In this document: piece by piece, positions 24,535 through 33,460 of the stretch | Numbering within the stretch: the first letter of the stretch is position 1 | How the letters are laid out: each line of letters begins with the position of its first letter | NCBI GenBank assembly: GCA_022775045.1 | Contig: JALFLB010000015.1 | Span: 1 to 46,565 of the forward strand | DNA length: 46,565 bases | Direction of reading: 5' to 3' | Origin: Agathobacter sp. | GTDB taxonomy: Bacteria > Bacillota > Clostridia > Lachnospirales > Lachnospiraceae | Program-made: the position numbers and the translations under genes | Notes under the pieces: generated by a model | What the model was told of the DNA's origin: nothing | The model's input: the letters and a program-made list of their open reading frames with translations, nothing else | The model's database searches: none

Positions 24535-25317
24535 CTAGATGATGTGCTTCTCTTTGAACTTACCGATCAGATAGTTTACAGACTCTGCCGGATCAAGGTT
24601 TACTTTCTCTCCTGCACCCTTCGGCACCTTGTCAGATGCCTTGGCAATCTTTGTCGGAGATCCCTTAAGTCCAAGGTTAGAATCATCAACATCCTTAAGA
24701 TCAGCTCTGCCCCATACGGTAACTTCCTTATCGCATGCTTCAAAGATTCCGCCCGGAGTCATATATCTAGGCTCATTTAACTCAGAAAGAGCAGTAATCA
24801 GACAAGGCATCTTAGCCTTCAACTCATGATATCTGTCCTCATACTGACGCTTAACAATCACAGAATCTCCCTCAACTTTGATATCCTCTGCATAGGAGAT
24901 AACCGGAAGTCCAAGATGCTCAGCAATCTGTGGTCCAACCTGTGCGGTATCACCATCGATAGCCTGACGTCCTGTGATGATCAGGTCATAATCAAGGTTA
25001 CGAAGTGCACCTGCGATTGTTGTGGAAGTAGCCCATGTATCAGCTCCACCTAATACTCTGTCTGTTACAAGAATTGCCTCGTCAGCGCCCATAGCCATAG
25101 CCTCACGAAGAACTGCATCTGCCTTTGGAAGTCCCATGGTAAGAACGGTAACCTTAGCACCTGTCTCATCCTTAATTCTAAGTGCTGCCTCAAGACCAGC
25201 CTTATCGTCCGGGTTCATGATGGCAAGCATTGCTGCTCTATCAAGTGTTCCATCCGGGTTAAACTTAACGCCACCCTTTGTATCAGGAACCTGTTTAATA
25301 CATACTACGATATTCAT
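24535..25317 (-). CDS. etfB: Electron transfer flavoprotein subunit beta
   Basis: Beta subunit of the Etf heterodimer, 260 residues. The N-terminal MNIVVCIKQVPDTKG, LTMGLPKADAVLREAMAMGADEA and the family block DLIITGRQAIDGDTAQVGPQ are all visible. The HLGLPVISYAEDI segment follows, as in Etfs of butyrate producers. Start at 25317 with AAGGAG ten bases upstream; an ATG at 25356 lies inside an intergenic stem-loop and was rejected. It is followed by etfA after 29 bases. Confidence 0.97.
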   Translation of the reverse strand: MNIVVCIKQVPDTKGGVKFNPDGTLDRAAMLAIMNPDDKAGLEAALRIKDETGAKVTVLTMGLPKADAVLREAMAMGADEAILVTDRVLGGADTWATSTTIAGALRNLDYDLIITGRQAIDGDTAQVGPQIAEHLGLPVISYAEDIKVEGDSVIVKRQYEDRYHELKAKMPCLITALSELNEPRYMTPGGIFEACDKEVTVWGRADLKDVDDSNLGLKGSPTKIAKASDKVPKGAGEKVNLDPAESVNYLIGKFKEKHII

Positions 25318-25343
25318 GTATTTTATTCTCCTTCCTTGAACTA

Positions 25344-25410
25344 CCAGCCCATGCATAATTTGCCTTCGGCAAATGGGCTGGAGCTACATGTTCAGTTTTC
25401 TGCGAAAACT
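25344..25410 (-). other. Two intergenic stem-loops between bcd and etfB
   Basis: On the minus strand, AGTTTTC-TGC-type stem-loop AGTTTTC/GAAAACT (25410-25394) is followed by a compound stem of CCAGCCCA/TGGGCTGG (outer) enclosing ATTTGCC/GGCAAAT (inner), 25381-25344. Neither has a T-run, so they do not look like terminators. They may stabilise or process the bcd mRNA end; etfB begins 27 bases later. Confidence 0.7.
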
Positions 25411-25421
25411 AAACACACTTC

Positions 25422-26576
25422 CTACTTAAGTAACGCACCAGAGATAACCATACGCTGAACCTCTGAAGTTCCCTCGTAGATCTCTGTGATCTTAGCATCA
25501 CGCATCATACGCTCTACGTCATACTCACGGATATATCCATAGCCACCGAATAACTGAACAACTTCTGTTGTAACAGCCATAGCAGTCTCAGCCGCGAACA
25601 GCTTAGCCTTTGCCGCTTCAACGGAGTAAACCTTCTGTGTAGCCTTAGCCATAGCAGCCTTGTATACCAGAAGCTGCGCAGCCTCAACTCTTGCAGCCAT
25701 ATCAGCCAGCTTGAACTGTGTATTCTGCTGCTGAGCAATAGTACGTCCGAACTGCTTTCTCTCCTTAGTGTATGCAATGCAACGCTCCAAAGCGCCCTCT
25801 GCAATACCCAGTGCCTGAGCAGCGATACCGATACGTCCACCATCAAGTGTATGCATTGCAATAGGGAAGCCCTTTCCTTCCGGTCCGAGTAATGCATCCT
25901 TCGGAATTCTGCAATCCTCAAAGATCAACTCATAAGTAGAAGAACCACGGATACCCATCTTCTTTTCCTTAGTACCAAATGAGAATCCTGGAGCGCCCTT
26001 CTCTACGATGAATGCTGAGAAGTTCTTCTTCTTTCTTCCTCTCTTATCCTCTGTAATGCTTGTAATAGCAATAACAATGTAAACATCTGCAACCTTACCA
26101 TTGGTAATGAAGCACTTAGATCCGTTGAGAACCCACTCGTCTCCATCCAATACGGCCTTTGTCTGTGCCCCCTGTGCATCAGTACCTGCACCTGGCTCAG
26201 TCAGTGCGAAAGCACCAAGCTTCTCACCCTTTGCAAGAGGTACAACAAACTTTTGCTTCTGCTCCTCTGTACCATATGTCATAATCGGATCGATACAAAG
26301 AGATGTATGCGCAGATACGATAACACCTGTTGTACCACATACCTTAGATAACTCCTCAACACACATTACATATGTAAGAGGATCGCAGCCCTGTCCGCCA
26401 TACTCCTTCGGAACCGGAATACCTAAGAATCCATACTTCGCCATCTTCTTAACTGTCTCTGCAGGAAACTGTTCTGTCTCATCAGTCTCCTGTGCAAGAG
26501 GTTTTACTTCTGTCTCAGCAAAATCTCTGAAGAGACCGCGAGCCATCTCATGTTTCTTGTCTAAAGTAAAATCCAT
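25422..26576 (-). CDS. bcd: Butyryl-CoA dehydrogenase (short-chain acyl-CoA dehydrogenase)
   Basis: FAD enzyme reducing crotonyl-CoA to butyryl-CoA with the Etf pair. 384 residues, standard. Visible blocks: [14 protein letters not shown] (FAD/substrate loop), [16 protein letters not shown], the [20 protein letters not shown] segment, and the C-terminal [10 protein letters not shown] carrying the catalytic Glu368. AAAGGAG precedes the ATG. It is 72 bases after hbd with a hairpin between, and ahead of etfB and etfA. Strong identity as the butyrate enzyme rests on the operon. Confidence 0.97.
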   Translation of the reverse strand: MDFTLDKKHEMARGLFRDFAETEVKPLAQETDETEQFPAETVKKMAKYGFLGIPVPKEYGGQGCDPLTYVMCVEELSKVCGTTGVIVSAHTSLCIDPIMTYGTEEQKQKFVVPLAKGEKLGAFALTEPGAGTDAQGAQTKAVLDGDEWVLNGSKCFITNGKVADVYIVIAITSITEDKRGRKKKNFSAFIVEKGAPGFSFGTKEKKMGIRGSSTYELIFEDCRIPKDALLGPEGKGFPIAMHTLDGGRIGIAAQALGIAEGALERCIAYTKERKQFGRTIAQQQNTQFKLADMAARVEAAQLLVYKAAMAKATQKVYSVEAAKAKLFAAETAMAVTTEVVQLFGGYGYIREYDVERMMRDAKITEIYEGTSEVQRMVISGALLK

Positions 26577-26611
26577 GATTTTAACACTCCTTTATTTTAT
26601 ATTATATTTTA

Positions 26612-26639
26612 GAAAAGCCCGATAAAAACCGGGCTTTTC
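26612..26639 (-). other. Hairpin between hbd and bcd
   Basis: Perfect 10-base stem GAAAAGCCCG/CGGGCTTTTC with an 8-base loop, 9 bases after the hbd stop. The descending arm ends in CTTTTC rather than a long T-run, so it may be a partial terminator or an mRNA-stability element setting the ratio of hbd to bcd. Confidence 0.65.
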
Positions 26640-26648
26640 GATTTGTTA

Positions 26649-27521
26649 TTACTGTGCGTCTACTGGTGTCTTTGTACGGTCAGCATTGTAGATATAGAAT
26701 CCCTTTCCACTCTTGCAGCCGAGGTTACCACCACGAACCATCTTACGAAGTAATGGACATGCACGATACTTGCTGTCACCTGTCTCGTTGTAAAGTACAT
26801 CCATGATTGCAAGACAGATATCAAGACCAATGAAATCACCTAACTCGAGAGGTCCCATTGGATGATTTGCACCAAGCTTCATAGCCGCATCAATACCAGC
26901 GATATCAGAAACACCCTCCATCTTAATGAAAGCAGCCTCATTGATCATTGGGATTAAGATACGGTTTACAACGAAACCGGCAGCCTCATTTACCTGTACA
27001 GGAGTCTTACCGATTTCCTCAGAAATCTTCTTAATTGCATCAACGGTCTCGCTTGGAGTATTTACACCAGCAATTACCTCAACCAGCTTCATACGGTCAG
27101 CAGGATTGAAGAAATGCATACCAATCATTGGACGGGTCAGTCCATTTCCAATCTCTGTAATGGAAAGACTTGATGTATTGGAAGCAAAAATACATTCTGG
27201 CTTTGCAATCTTGTCCAGCTCAGCAAATGTGGTCTTCTTAACTTCCATATTCTCGAATGCAGCTTCCACGATCAGGTCACAGTCTGCACAAAGGTCTTCC
27301 TTTAAACCAGGAGTGATCTTAGCAAGGATGCCATCAACCTTCTCCTGAGTCATTTTACCTTTCTCCACAAGCTTTGCATAGCCTTTTGCAATCTTGTCTT
27401 TTCCACCTTCAGCCCACTCCTGCTTAATATCGCAAAGAGCAACTTCATAACCATCTACCAAAGCAAATGCCTTTGCAATGCCCTGTCCCATGGTTCCTGC
27501 ACCGATAACACCAACCTTCAT
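26649..27521 (-). CDS. hbd: 3-hydroxybutyryl-CoA dehydrogenase
   Basis: NAD(H)-dependent reduction of acetoacetyl-CoA to 3-hydroxybutyryl-CoA. 290 residues. The Rossmann motif GVIGAGTMGQGIA (4-16), SNTSSLSITEI and catalytic-His segment MIGMHFFNPADRMKLVEV are intact, and the C-terminal domain begins GFVVNRILIPMINEA. AGGAGG precedes the ATG by 9 bases. It follows thl by 57 bases, too short for a crotonase gene, which is otherwise often found in such clusters. Confidence 0.97.
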   Translation of the reverse strand: MKVGVIGAGTMGQGIAKAFALVDGYEVALCDIKQEWAEGGKDKIAKGYAKLVEKGKMTQEKVDGILAKITPGLKEDLCADCDLIVEAAFENMEVKKTTFAELDKIAKPECIFASNTSSLSITEIGNGLTRPMIGMHFFNPADRMKLVEVIAGVNTPSETVDAIKKISEEIGKTPVQVNEAAGFVVNRILIPMINEAAFIKMEGVSDIAGIDAAMKLGANHPMGPLELGDFIGLDICLAIMDVLYNETGDSKYRACPLLRKMVRGGNLGCKSGKGFYIYNADRTKTPVDAQ

Positions 27522-27578
27522 TCGTCAGTACCTCCTAAATGTATTTATTTTTTTATATTGGCAAAGATTTCTCTTAAA

Positions 27579-28763
27579 TTAATACTTCTCTACAATTGTT
27601 GAGCAGCCCATACCACCGCCGATGCACAGAGTAGCAAGTCCACGGTTTACACCTGTCTTCTGCATCTCGTGGAGCAGTGTAACAAGAATACGGCAGCCAG
27701 ATGCTCCAACCGGATGTCCAAGTGCGATTGCACCACCATTTACATTAACCTTGGACATATCAAAATTCAAATCTCTTGCAACTGCGATTGACTGTGCAGC
27801 AAATGCCTCGTTTGCTTCAATCAAATCAATATCATCAATAGAGAGACCAGTCTTAGCAAGGACCTTCTTTGTAGAAGCAACCGGACCTACACCCATGATT
27901 TCCGGCTCAACTCCGCCAAGCGCTCCAGCTACCCATGTTGCCATAGGAGTAACACCAAGCTCCTTTGCCTTCTCTTCACTCATAACAACAACTGCTGCTG
28001 CACCATCGTTGATTCCGGATGCGTTACCAGCTGTAACCAGTCCGCCTTCCTTACCTGAGCAACACTTTAACTTTGACAATGACTCAGCTGTTGTACCAGC
28101 ACGAGGTCCCTCATCCTTTGTAAACTCAACGATTTCCTTTTTAACCTTAACCGGTACCGGAACAATTTCATCATCGAACTTACCTGCTGCAATTGCGGCT
28201 TCACACTTCTGCTGGCTGTTTGCAGAGAACTCATCAAGCTCTTCTCTTGTGATTCCATACTTATCGCAAACATTCTCAGCTGTAATCATCATATGATAAT
28301 GATTGAAAGCATCTGTTAATGCATCATTAACCATAGTATCAATAATGGTTGCATTGTTCATACGATATCCAAAACGAGCCTTTGTCATTGCATATGGAGC
28401 CATAGACATATTCTCCATACCACCGGCAACAACGATATCAGCCTCACCTGCAAGAATCATGGTTGCTGCATCATTGACACACTTAAGACCAGATCCACAA
28501 ACAACATTGATTGTGATTGCCGGAACCTCGATTGGTAAACCAGCCTTGATAGATGCCTGACGGGCAACATTCTGTCCCTGAGCTGCCTGAATGACACAAC
28601 CCATCTTAACCTCATCAACCATCTCCGGCTTAACACCAGCTCTGTTTAAAGCTTCTTTAATTACAATTGCTCCTAAATCTGCTGCCGGAGTATTACTTAA
28701 TGCTCCTCCCATCTTGCCGATTGCTGTACGGCAAGCGCCTGCTAATACAACTTTCTTTGCCAT
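27579..28763 (-). CDS. thl: Acetyl-CoA acetyltransferase (thiolase)
   Basis: Biosynthetic thiolase condensing two acetyl-CoA to acetoacetyl-CoA, the entry to butyrate synthesis. 394 residues, with catalytic Cys89 in [11 protein letters not shown], the [11 protein letters not shown] block, His in [10 protein letters not shown] (about 350) and the second Cys in CIGGGMG (about 380). AAAGGAG lies before the ATG. First gene of the butyrate operon, behind a consensus promoter with a Rex-type operator. Confidence 0.98.
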   Translation of the reverse strand: MAKKVVLAGACRTAIGKMGGALSNTPAADLGAIVIKEALNRAGVKPEMVDEVKMGCVIQAAQGQNVARQASIKAGLPIEVPAITINVVCGSGLKCVNDAATMILAGEADIVVAGGMENMSMAPYAMTKARFGYRMNNATIIDTMVNDALTDAFNHYHMMITAENVCDKYGITREELDEFSANSQQKCEAAIAAGKFDDEIVPVPVKVKKEIVEFTKDEGPRAGTTAESLSKLKCCSGKEGGLVTAGNASGINDGAAAVVVMSEEKAKELGVTPMATWVAGALGGVEPEIMGVGPVASTKKVLAKTGLSIDDIDLIEANEAFAAQSIAVARDLNFDMSKVNVNGGAIALGHPVGASGCRILVTLLHEMQKTGVNRGLATLCIGGGMGCSTIVEKY

Positions 28764-28803
28764 TTTTCGTTCTCCTTTAAGTCAAACTTGCGTCAAAATG
28801 ACG

Positions 28804-28821
28804 CTGTTAATTTTTTAACAA
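28804..28821 (-). promoter_or_regulatory. Rex operator at the butyrate operon promoter
   Basis: The 18-base site TTGTTAAAAAATTAACAG matches the Firmicute Rex consensus TTGTTAANNNNTTAACAA at 13 of 14 specified positions. It begins 5 bases downstream of the -10 and covers the predicted start point near 28820, an ideal repressor position. Rex releases DNA when NADH/NAD is high and is known to control butyrate/thl-crt-type genes in Clostridium. Control here is an inference from the site. A second stem GCGTCA/TGACGC follows (about 28790-28804). Confidence 0.85.
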
Positions 28822-28826
28822 TGTCT

Positions 28827-28855
28827 ATAATACCACATTTTACGCATAAAATCAA
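28827..28855 (-). promoter_or_regulatory. Butyrate operon promoter
   Basis: Minus-strand -35 TTGATT (28855-28850), 17-base spacer, -10 TATTAT (28832-28827). It leads into the Rex-like site and the thl ribosome binding site. Confidence 0.86.
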
Positions 28856-28908
28856 TCTAAATATGACACCTTTGTGAAAAAAGCATAAAGCTCTTCAACT
28901 TTCTTGTG

Positions 28909-28950
28909 CGGATTGCATAATCCGGAAATTTGTGCTATATTTGTGCTATA
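28909..28950 (+). promoter_or_regulatory. Control region of the HD-GYP-like gene
   Basis: Upstream of the plus-strand gene: a palindrome CGGATT-GCAT-AATCCG (28909-28924), then an exact 11-base tandem duplication TTTGTGCTATA (28929-28939, 28940-28950). TTGCAT (28913-28918) and TATATT (28936-28941) are 17 bases apart and could be a -35/-10 pair with an extended TGC. Regulator unknown. Confidence 0.5.
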
Positions 28951-28992
28951 TGGAAGGTTTTGGGAAATGTTTTCTTTTTGGGGGAATCAACT

Positions 28993-30210
28993 ATGCGATT
29001 TATTAAAACTGATGAATTGAAAGCTGGTATGCGTCTTGCAAAACCGATTTACAACAAGAATGGCGTACTTTTATATGAGCGGAACTCTGCACTAACAAAT
29101 CCGGGAATTGTCAGTATCAAAAACTTCGGACTGATTGGCATCTACATTCTGGAGCCTGCCGAGCCTGTACCTCCCCTTTCCCGGGAGGATTTGGAATTTG
29201 AGCAGCTTCAGACCGTTTATATGTTCAAACTGAGAGATTGTCTCGATCTCGTTGCCAAGCGTAAAAAGCTTGAACCACTCCCTATATTGTTAAATGATAT
29301 CCTCCGCCATTATGGTTCCTTAAAACATCGTGTCAACTTTAATCAGAACCTAAGAAGCGGAGAAGATTTTATGTACAAGCATGCCATCAGCACTGCAATT
29401 CTTGCCACCATGATGTCTGCCCGCCTCAAATATACACAGCAAAAACAACTGACCGTTGTCACGGCCGCTCTTCTCTATGGAATCGGCTATCGCAATGTTC
29501 CGAAAACAATCATGGAAAAAGGGCTCGAGCTGACTGCAAGCGATCAGGATGTGATTCAGCAGTCATTGGAACGCGGGCTGGAATCGCTCTCCATGTATCG
29601 CAATGACTTCGAGTTTTTCCCACGTGCACTGGCACTGATGCAAGCTTATGTCTACGCAGACCATCCGGAGCGTCTCACCGCCACCCCGGATGCCGAACTT
29701 CAGAATACAATCGACCTACTGCGTGTTGCAGATCAGTTTGATCAGATGACAGCTATGAATATCGGACATGAACCGGTTTCTGAAATTGCAGCCATGCGCC
29801 GTCTGTCTGCTGTTCCTGAACGTTTCCGTCCTGATATCGTCTCCGCCCTTGCAGAATGCATCCACATCGTGCCGCACGCGGCAAATGTCGATCTATCTAC
29901 AGGAGACAAAGGAATTGTACTCATAGAAAATACAAAGGATTACATGCGTCCGGTGATTCTGCGGCTTTCCGATAACAAAATCTATGATCTGAGTCAGGAT
30001 GATGTCTACAATAAACTTCAAATTTCAGATATCATGAAAACCATGGACAATCGGATTTCCGTAGACGAAGAGACAATTAAACAATTTGTTCCTGATCCAA
30101 AGCTGAAAGAACTGACCGCAAAGCTTCAAACTGGTTTCAAACGTGCAAATGCACATATGGAAACCATTGAAAGTACACCTGAAGCTGACTTTACTACCAC
30201 GCGCTTTTAA
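28993..30210 (+). CDS. Degenerate HD-GYP-like signalling protein
   Basis: 405 residues. The N-terminal about 60 residues (MRFIKTDELKAGMRLAKPIY, then NKNGVLLYERNSALT) are the DUF3391-like leader typical of HD-GYP proteins. The middle keeps the fold but not the catalytic ligands: YKHAISTAILATMMS (128-142) keeps one His, LYGIGYRNVP (161-170) stands where LHDIGK..IP should be, and YADHPERL replaces the HHExxDGxGYP loop. The VADQFDQMTA segment (245-254) is preserved. It therefore probably senses or binds a ligand or partner rather than degrading c-di-GMP. GGGGGAAT precedes the ATG at 28993. Divergent from the butyrate operon. Confidence 0.8.
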   Translation: MRFIKTDELKAGMRLAKPIYNKNGVLLYERNSALTNPGIVSIKNFGLIGIYILEPAEPVPPLSREDLEFEQLQTVYMFKLRDCLDLVAKRKKLEPLPILLNDILRHYGSLKHRVNFNQNLRSGEDFMYKHAISTAILATMMSARLKYTQQKQLTVVTAALLYGIGYRNVPKTIMEKGLELTASDQDVIQQSLERGLESLSMYRNDFEFFPRALALMQAYVYADHPERLTATPDAELQNTIDLLRVADQFDQMTAMNIGHEPVSEIAAMRRLSAVPERFRPDIVSALAECIHIVPHAANVDLSTGDKGIVLIENTKDYMRPVILRLSDNKIYDLSQDDVYNKLQISDIMKTMDNRISVDEETIKQFVPDPKLKELTAKLQTGFKRANAHMETIESTPEADFTTTRF

Positions 30211-30225
30211 ATATATCAGATGAAA

Positions 30226-30251
30226 AGAGCCAGAGCAATCGCTCTGGCTCT
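30226..30251. terminator. Terminator between carB and the HD-GYP-like gene
   Basis: Perfect 11-base stem AGAGCCAGAGC/GCTCTGGCTCT with a 4-base loop in a 43-base convergent gap. On the minus strand it is followed by TTTTC, so it serves carB best. Confidence 0.85.
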
Positions 30252-30253
30252 AT

Positions 30254-33200
30254 CTACATATTCTTCACTGTTGCAATATCCACCGGAGTAAGTGTTCCGT
30301 TTGCTGTCTCAAGGGAACGTGCCAGCGCATTAGCTGTATCCATTGCTGTGATACAGTAGACACCCGTCTCAATCGCATTACGGCGGATTAAGAATCCGTC
30401 TCTTGTCTTATCTCCGTTACCCTGGGTAGGAGTGTCAATGACCAGATCTATCTTATGTCCGAGAATCAGATCCATGACATTTGGAGATTCCTGCGAAATT
30501 TTATTAACGCGCAATGCATTCACGCCATGCTCCTGCAAATACTTTGCAGTACTTCTTGTCGCATAAATCTTGTATCCAAGTGCCTCGAAACGCTTTGCCA
30601 CATCCACAGCCTCCGGCTTGTCCGCATCCTTAACAGTCATGATCATCTGCTTATACTTCGGCAGTTCGACACCCGCTCCGAGGAATGCTTTGTACAGTGC
30701 CTCATTAAATGTCTTTGCAATCCCAAGGCACTCACCGGTAGATTTCATCTCCGGACCAAGGCTGATTTCTGCTCCACGCAGTTTCTCAAAAGAGAATACC
30801 GGCATCTTGATGGCAATATAATCTGCAGTCGGTGCGAGTCCCGGCTCGTAACCCATACCACGAATTGTCTCTCCCATAATAATCTTCGCTGCCAGATCCA
30901 CAATCGGAATTCCGGTAACCTTGCTGATATAAGGCACAGTTCTTGATGATCGAGGATTTACCTCAATTACATATATCTCGTCATCCATATCGATAAACTG
31001 AATGTTTATCATACCGACAACGTGAAGCGCCTGTGCAAGACGCTTTGTATACTCAACCAATGTATCCTTTGCCTTCTGTGAAATAGTATATGCCGGATAT
31101 ACCGAAATACTGTCTCCGGAATGGACACCTGTACGCTCGATATGCTCCATAATTCCCGGAATCAGAATATCTGTTCCATCACAGATTGCATCCACTTCAA
31201 TCTCAGTTCCCTGCAAATACTTATCAACAAGAATTGGATGATCCTGAGCAATAGTATTAATAATACCAATAAACTCTTCAATCTCTTCATCGTTAAAGGC
31301 AATTTTCATTCCCTGTCCACCAAGCACATAGGACGGACGAACCAATACCGGATAGCCAATCCGATTGGCAACCTCCTTTGCCTCCTCTGCAGTAAATACG
31401 GTTCCACCTGCTGCTCTCGGAATTCCCGTTTTCTCCAAAATCTCATCAAAAAGTTCGCGATCCTCTGCTGCGTCAACATCCTCTGCCTTTGTTCCCAAAA
31501 TGGGAACTCCCATCTTCATGAGTGCCTCTGTCAACTTAATTGCCGTCTGCCCACCAAACTGAACAACTGCACCATCCGGCTTCTCAATGTTGACAATACT
31601 CTCTACATCCTCAGCCGTCAGTGGCTCAAAATACAGTTTGTCAGCAATATCAAAGTCAGTAGATACCGTCTCCGGATTATTATTAACAATGACTGTCTCC
31701 CAGCCTTCTTTTGCAAATGCCCATGTACAATGTACAGAACAAAAATCGAACTCAATACCCTGACCAATACGGATTGGACCCGAACCAAGAACAAGAACCT
31801 TTTTCTGTGGGTGGGTCTCTGCTGCCTCATTCTCACTGCCATATACACTATAGTAATATGGAGTCTCTGCTGCAAACTCTGCCGCACAGGTATCTACCAT
31901 CTTATATGCAGCTACAATATTGTTTGCATAACGCATATTCTTTATCTCTTCCTCTGTTTTACCTGTCAGTCTTGCGATGACATTGTCCGGGAATTCAATG
32001 CGCTTTGCTTCCTTTAATAGATCTACAGAAAGCTCTTCCTTCTGAAGACGCTGCTCCATCTCCACAAGAATTGCGATTTTATCAATGAACCAGTGGTCGA
32101 TTCTGGTAATCTCATGAATATGGTCATACGATACACCGCGACGCAATGCTTCTGCAATGACCCAAATCCGACGATCATCCACCACATGAAGCTGCTCTTC
32201 CAGCTGCTCAGCCGAAAGTTCGGAAAAATCATAGGATTGCAGACAATCCACATGCTGTTCCAGCGAACGGATGGCCTTCATCAATGCCCCTTCGAAATTA
32301 TCACAGATACTCATCACCTCACCGGTGGCCTTCATCTGTGTACTTAGAGTTCTCTTGGCTGTCAGGAATTTATCAAATGGTAGTCTCGGGATTTTAACAA
32401 CACAGTAGTCAAGCATCGGCTCAAAGCTTGCATATGTCTTCTGTGTAATCGCATTCTTAATTTCATCAAGAGTATATCCGAGTGCAATCTTAGCAGTAAC
32501 CTTCGCAATCGGATAACCGGTAGCCTTGGACGCAAGAGCGGAAGATCGGGAAACACGAGGGTTTACTTCAATAACGCAATACTCAAAGGAATCCGGATTC
32601 AGCGCATACTGTACATTACATCCACCAGTAATTTTGAGTTCGTTGATAATGTTAAGCGCAGAGCTCCTAAGCATCTGGTACTCTTTATCTCCCAATGTCT
32701 GAGATGGAGCAACTACAATTGAATCTCCGGTATGCACACCCACCGGATCAATATTTTCCATATTACATACGGTAATGCAGTTACCATTCGCATCACGCAT
32801 TACCTCATACTCAATTTCCTTCCACCCTGCAATGCAGCGTTCCACAAGGACCTCACCCACACGGCTTAAACGGAGTCCATTGCTCAAGATATCAATCAAT
32901 TCCTGCTCATTATTTGCAATACCACCACCGCTTCCTCCAAGTGTAAACGCCGGACGAAGAACAACCGGATAACCGATCGTATTGGTAAAACGGATTCCCT
33001 CTTCAACCGAATGCACAACCTCCGAAGCAGCACACGGTTCACCAATCTTCTCCATCGTATCTTTGAATGCCTGCCGATCTTCTGCCTTAAAGATTGTCTC
33101 CGCTGTTGTACCAATCAATTTCACACCATGTTCTTCAAGGAATCCGGACTCCGCAAGTTCCATTCCGAGATTCAGACCAGCCTGTCCGCCAAGCGTTGGC

Positions 33201-33460
33201 AGAATGCTGTCCGGCTTTTCCTTCAGAATAATCTTCTCCAGAACCGGAAGTGTCAATGGCTCAATATATACCTGATCTGCAATCTGCTTATCAGTCATGA
33301 TGGTAGCCGGATTTGAATTGACCAGACATACCTCAACCCCCTCTTCCTTCAGGGAGCGGCAAGCCTGTGTTCCAGCATAATCGAACTCTGCTGCCTGTCC
33401 AATCACAATCGGACCGGAGCCGATCACTAATACTTTTTTAATATCCTGATTTCTTGGCAT
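30254..33460 (-). CDS. carB: Carbamoyl-phosphate synthase large subunit
   Basis: Makes carbamoyl phosphate from ammonia delivered by CarA, bicarbonate and 2 ATP, for pyrimidines and arginine. 1068 residues in the expected order: first ATP-grasp half (VLVIGSGPIVIGQAAEFDYAG-type start, GGSGGGIA loop), oligomerisation region, second ATP-grasp half (VLVLGSGPIRIGQGIEFD, LGGQGMKIA), and a C-terminal MGS-like allosteric domain (about 930-1068). Start at 33460, where TAATG joins the carA stop; an ATG at 33508 is inside carA and was rejected. GGGAGGAAA precedes it. Ends at a terminator. Confidence 0.98.
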   Translation of the reverse strand: MPRNQDIKKVLVIGSGPIVIGQAAEFDYAGTQACRSLKEEGVEVCLVNSNPATIMTDKQIADQVYIEPLTLPVLEKIILKEKPDSILPTLGGQAGLNLGMELAESGFLEEHGVKLIGTTAETIFKAEDRQAFKDTMEKIGEPCAASEVVHSVEEGIRFTNTIGYPVVLRPAFTLGGSGGGIANNEQELIDILSNGLRLSRVGEVLVERCIAGWKEIEYEVMRDANGNCITVCNMENIDPVGVHTGDSIVVAPSQTLGDKEYQMLRSSALNIINELKITGGCNVQYALNPDSFEYCVIEVNPRVSRSSALASKATGYPIAKVTAKIALGYTLDEIKNAITQKTYASFEPMLDYCVVKIPRLPFDKFLTAKRTLSTQMKATGEVMSICDNFEGALMKAIRSLEQHVDCLQSYDFSELSAEQLEEQLHVVDDRRIWVIAEALRRGVSYDHIHEITRIDHWFIDKIAILVEMEQRLQKEELSVDLLKEAKRIEFPDNVIARLTGKTEEEIKNMRYANNIVAAYKMVDTCAAEFAAETPYYYSVYGSENEAAETHPQKKVLVLGSGPIRIGQGIEFDFCSVHCTWAFAKEGWETVIVNNNPETVSTDFDIADKLYFEPLTAEDVESIVNIEKPDGAVVQFGGQTAIKLTEALMKMGVPILGTKAEDVDAAEDRELFDEILEKTGIPRAAGGTVFTAEEAKEVANRIGYPVLVRPSYVLGGQGMKIAFNDEEIEEFIGIINTIAQDHPILVDKYLQGTEIEVDAICDGTDILIPGIMEHIERTGVHSGDSISVYPAYTISQKAKDTLVEYTKRLAQALHVVGMINIQFIDMDDEIYVIEVNPRSSRTVPYISKVTGIPIVDLAAKIIMGETIRGMGYEPGLAPTADYIAIKMPVFSFEKLRGAEISLGPEMKSTGECLGIAKTFNEALYKAFLGAGVELPKYKQMIMTVKDADKPEAVDVAKRFEALGYKIYATRSTAKYLQEHGVNALRVNKISQESPNVMDLILGHKIDLVIDTPTQGNGDKTRDGFLIRRNAIETGVYCITAMDTANALARSLETANGTLTPVDIATVKNM

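Noticed and set aside
26612-26639. Hairpin between hbd and bcd as a full terminator
   Set aside because: No T-run follows and bcd/etf have no promoter of their own that I can see; kept only as an RNA element.
31121-32017. Long open frame antisense to carB (298 codons)
   Set aside because: Lies wholly opposite conserved carB; its product is rich in Cys, His, Asn and Ile with no domain, and no ribosome binding site precedes it.
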